20,531 nt of DNA from a virus, in IMG/VR virus record IMGVR_UViG_3300009104_000148, positions 1 to 20,531 of that record. One strand, 5' to 3'. The position numbers and the translations under genes were made by a program. How positions within the stretch are numbered: the stretch's first letter is position 1; each line of letters opens with the position of its first letter. The notes beneath the pieces were generated by a model, which worked only from the letters and a program-made list of their open reading frames with translations, searched no databases and was not told where the DNA came from. Below are positions 19,749-20,531 of this stretch, piece by piece.

Positions 19749-20134
19749 GTTTCCGTATCCTTGTTCAACTCACCCATTGGATGATCCGGCGGCCTGACAA
19801 AAACTTTTCGATCCTCACCTGAGAAAGCAATGCAACTTTGATCATCCGTGATCATCAACACACCAGCCAGCCCATTGTGTGGGTTCTCCATGATCACTAC
19901 CCTCTGGCTTTGGTCAGGACTACTTGAGAATGTCATCGATATATGGACGCCATAATCTTGAATAAGCGCCCCCATGAGAACAGCGAAATGATTTTTTGCT
20001 GCTGTTGCTGGTAAGCACATCGCAGGGATTGGAACCATCTGCCTCACCATGCCTTCTGGTGGACCCGCCTGGAGATACGAAACGTATCCCCCCAGGGCAA
20101 AAAAAACCAAAGCCGCTAGGAGTGTGTGCCTCAT
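19745..20134 (-). CDS. Secreted or membrane-anchored protein (129 aa)
   Basis: A signal-like start (MRHTLLAALVFFALGGYVSY) precedes a soluble domain with AMCLPATAAKNHFAVLMGAL, ISMTFSSSPDQSQRVVIMEN and a second Cys in MITDDQSCIAF. The two Cys could form a disulfide in the periplasm. Proteins like this lie in the late region of several marine phages; function unknown. Palindrome copy 5 lies in its first codons. Confidence 0.6.
   Translation of the reverse strand: MRHTLLAALVFFALGGYVSYLQAGPPEGMVRQMVPIPAMCLPATAAKNHFAVLMGALIQDYGVHISMTFSSSPDQSQRVVIMENPHNGLAGVLMITDDQSCIAFSGEDRKVFVRPPDHPMGELNKDTET
20074..20088 (-). promoter_or_regulatory. Palindrome GATAC-N5-GTATC, copy 5 (lysis-like cluster)
   Basis: AGATAC-GAAAC-GTATCC on the plus strand. 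It lies in the first 20 codons of the 129-aa gene, so at the head of the coupled membrane gene cluster. Its spacer fits the consensus less well than those of the other four copies. Confidence 0.5.
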
Positions 20135-20143
20135 GGTTAGCGA

Positions 20144-20311
20144 TTAAGAGGCATCCTCAATCGTATTCCCTTCCGCCACCCAATCTAGTATCATTTGGTA
20201 ATGACGGTTATCGGGATTGATCGGCACAGAAAATGTTTCACCGTCAATAACTGCGTTTATTGACACGTTGACACCGTTGTATGCGCTATATTTTGCTGAT
20301 GTAATGTTCAT
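20144..20311 (-). CDS. Small tail-region protein (55 aa)
   Basis: MNITSAKYSAYNGVNVSINA, ending ILDWVAEGNTIEDAS. Proteins with the ending (H)YQxILxWVAEGNTIE are frequent next to tail-fibre genes of aquatic phages and are of unknown function, perhaps virion or chaperone parts. It starts two bases after the previous stop. Confidence 0.65.
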   Translation of the reverse strand: MNITSAKYSAYNGVNVSINAVIDGETFSVPINPDNRHYQMILDWVAEGNTIEDAS

Positions 20312-20313
20312 TG

Positions 20314-20520
20314 TTATAACTCCGCATCAAAGGCTAAAAATTCTCCCACACGAAATTGAGCGACATGACCTGCTGATGGAGATGTGCCTGTTCCTGCATT
20401 TCCTATTTGGGCAAAAAATGAACCAGAGGCGTCACCAGAATGGTTTACTGCTGTCACACTGCTCTGCGCCGCTGTATTGGTGTTGGTTTTATTTGAAATC
20501 GTAAAAGATGTTTTAGCCAT
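20314..20520 (-). CDS. Small Ser/Thr/Asn-rich protein, probably tail-associated
   Basis: A 68-aa protein, MAKTSFTISNKTNTNTAAQS, with HVAQFRVGEFLAFDAEL at the end. Composition fits a virion surface or fibre-associated protein. Only 11 bases of upstream sequence are in the window and show no ribosome site. The family is not recognised. Confidence 0.5.
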   Translation of the reverse strand: MAKTSFTISNKTNTNTAAQSSVTAVNHSGDASGSFFAQIGNAGTGTSPSAGHVAQFRVGEFLAFDAEL

Positions 20521-20531
20521 AGAAAAGGATG

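Noticed and set aside
1-20531. Phage RNA polymerase or T7-type promoters
   Set aside because: Head genes are T7-like but no RNA polymerase gene is seen, and the only repeated promoter-sized motif is palindromic. The unseen part of the genome could still hold one.
1-20531. CRISPR arrays, insertion sequences, diversity-generating retroelement
   Set aside because: No regular spaced repeats, transposase or reverse transcriptase frames were found, although BPP-1-like head genes made a retroelement worth looking for.

Overview
The window is part of a temperate, short-tailed (podovirus-type) phage. Its packaging and head genes follow the T7/BPP-1-like plan: small and large terminase, T7-type head-to-tail connector (portal), Bbp19-like protein, acidic scaffold, capsid protein, tail tubular protein A. 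It also carries a lysogeny module (divergent HTH regulators, tyrosine integrase, excisionase). The attachment site is a 48-bp copy of the 3' half of a tRNA-Glu(TTC) gene of gammaproteobacterial type with encoded CCA, so the host is probably a gammaproteobacterium. Phage genes lie on both sides of this site and no host gene is seen, so it reads as an attP on an unintegrated (or circularly assembled) phage genome rather than a prophage junction.

Layout. 1-8923, all on the minus strand and read right to left: YdaS/Cro-like regulator, HTH replication-initiator-like protein (possible origin inside it), P-like protein, two small genes, RusA resolvase, TerS, TerL, two small head-module proteins, portal, Bbp19-like, scaffold, a 32-aa membrane peptide, capsid protein, an 88-aa protein, a strong terminator, and the start of tail tubular protein A, which runs off the left edge. 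8924-9139 is the regulatory region. 9140-16247 is on the plus strand: two HTH repressor-type genes, a repressor-controlled early operon of nine small, mostly unknown genes (9903-12117), a terminator, a Sak4/exonuclease/SSB-like recombination set (12208-13998), a PAPS-reductase-like gene with a coiled-coil partner, excisionase and integrase. 16248-16414 is attP with flanking arm-type repeats. 16401-20520, again minus strand, is the end of the late region: tail-associated small proteins, a run of small membrane proteins with the look of a lysis cassette, and a helix-turn-helix metallophosphoesterase. On a circular map the left edge continues into the right edge, through tail, internal-virion and fibre genes not seen here.

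Regulation. A 13-bp motif (TAGG-N4-CCTTA) occurs twice between the divergent regulators and once immediately downstream of the -10 box of the early promoter, as expected for operators of the lysogeny repressor. A second, unrelated palindrome, GATAC-N5-GTATC, occurs exactly five times (about 0.02 expected by chance in equal-base sequence). Copies lie upstream of the capsid gene, directly before TerS, ahead of the portal module, in the integrase gene and at the start of the lysis-like cluster. This dispersed family is the most unexpected signal in the window.
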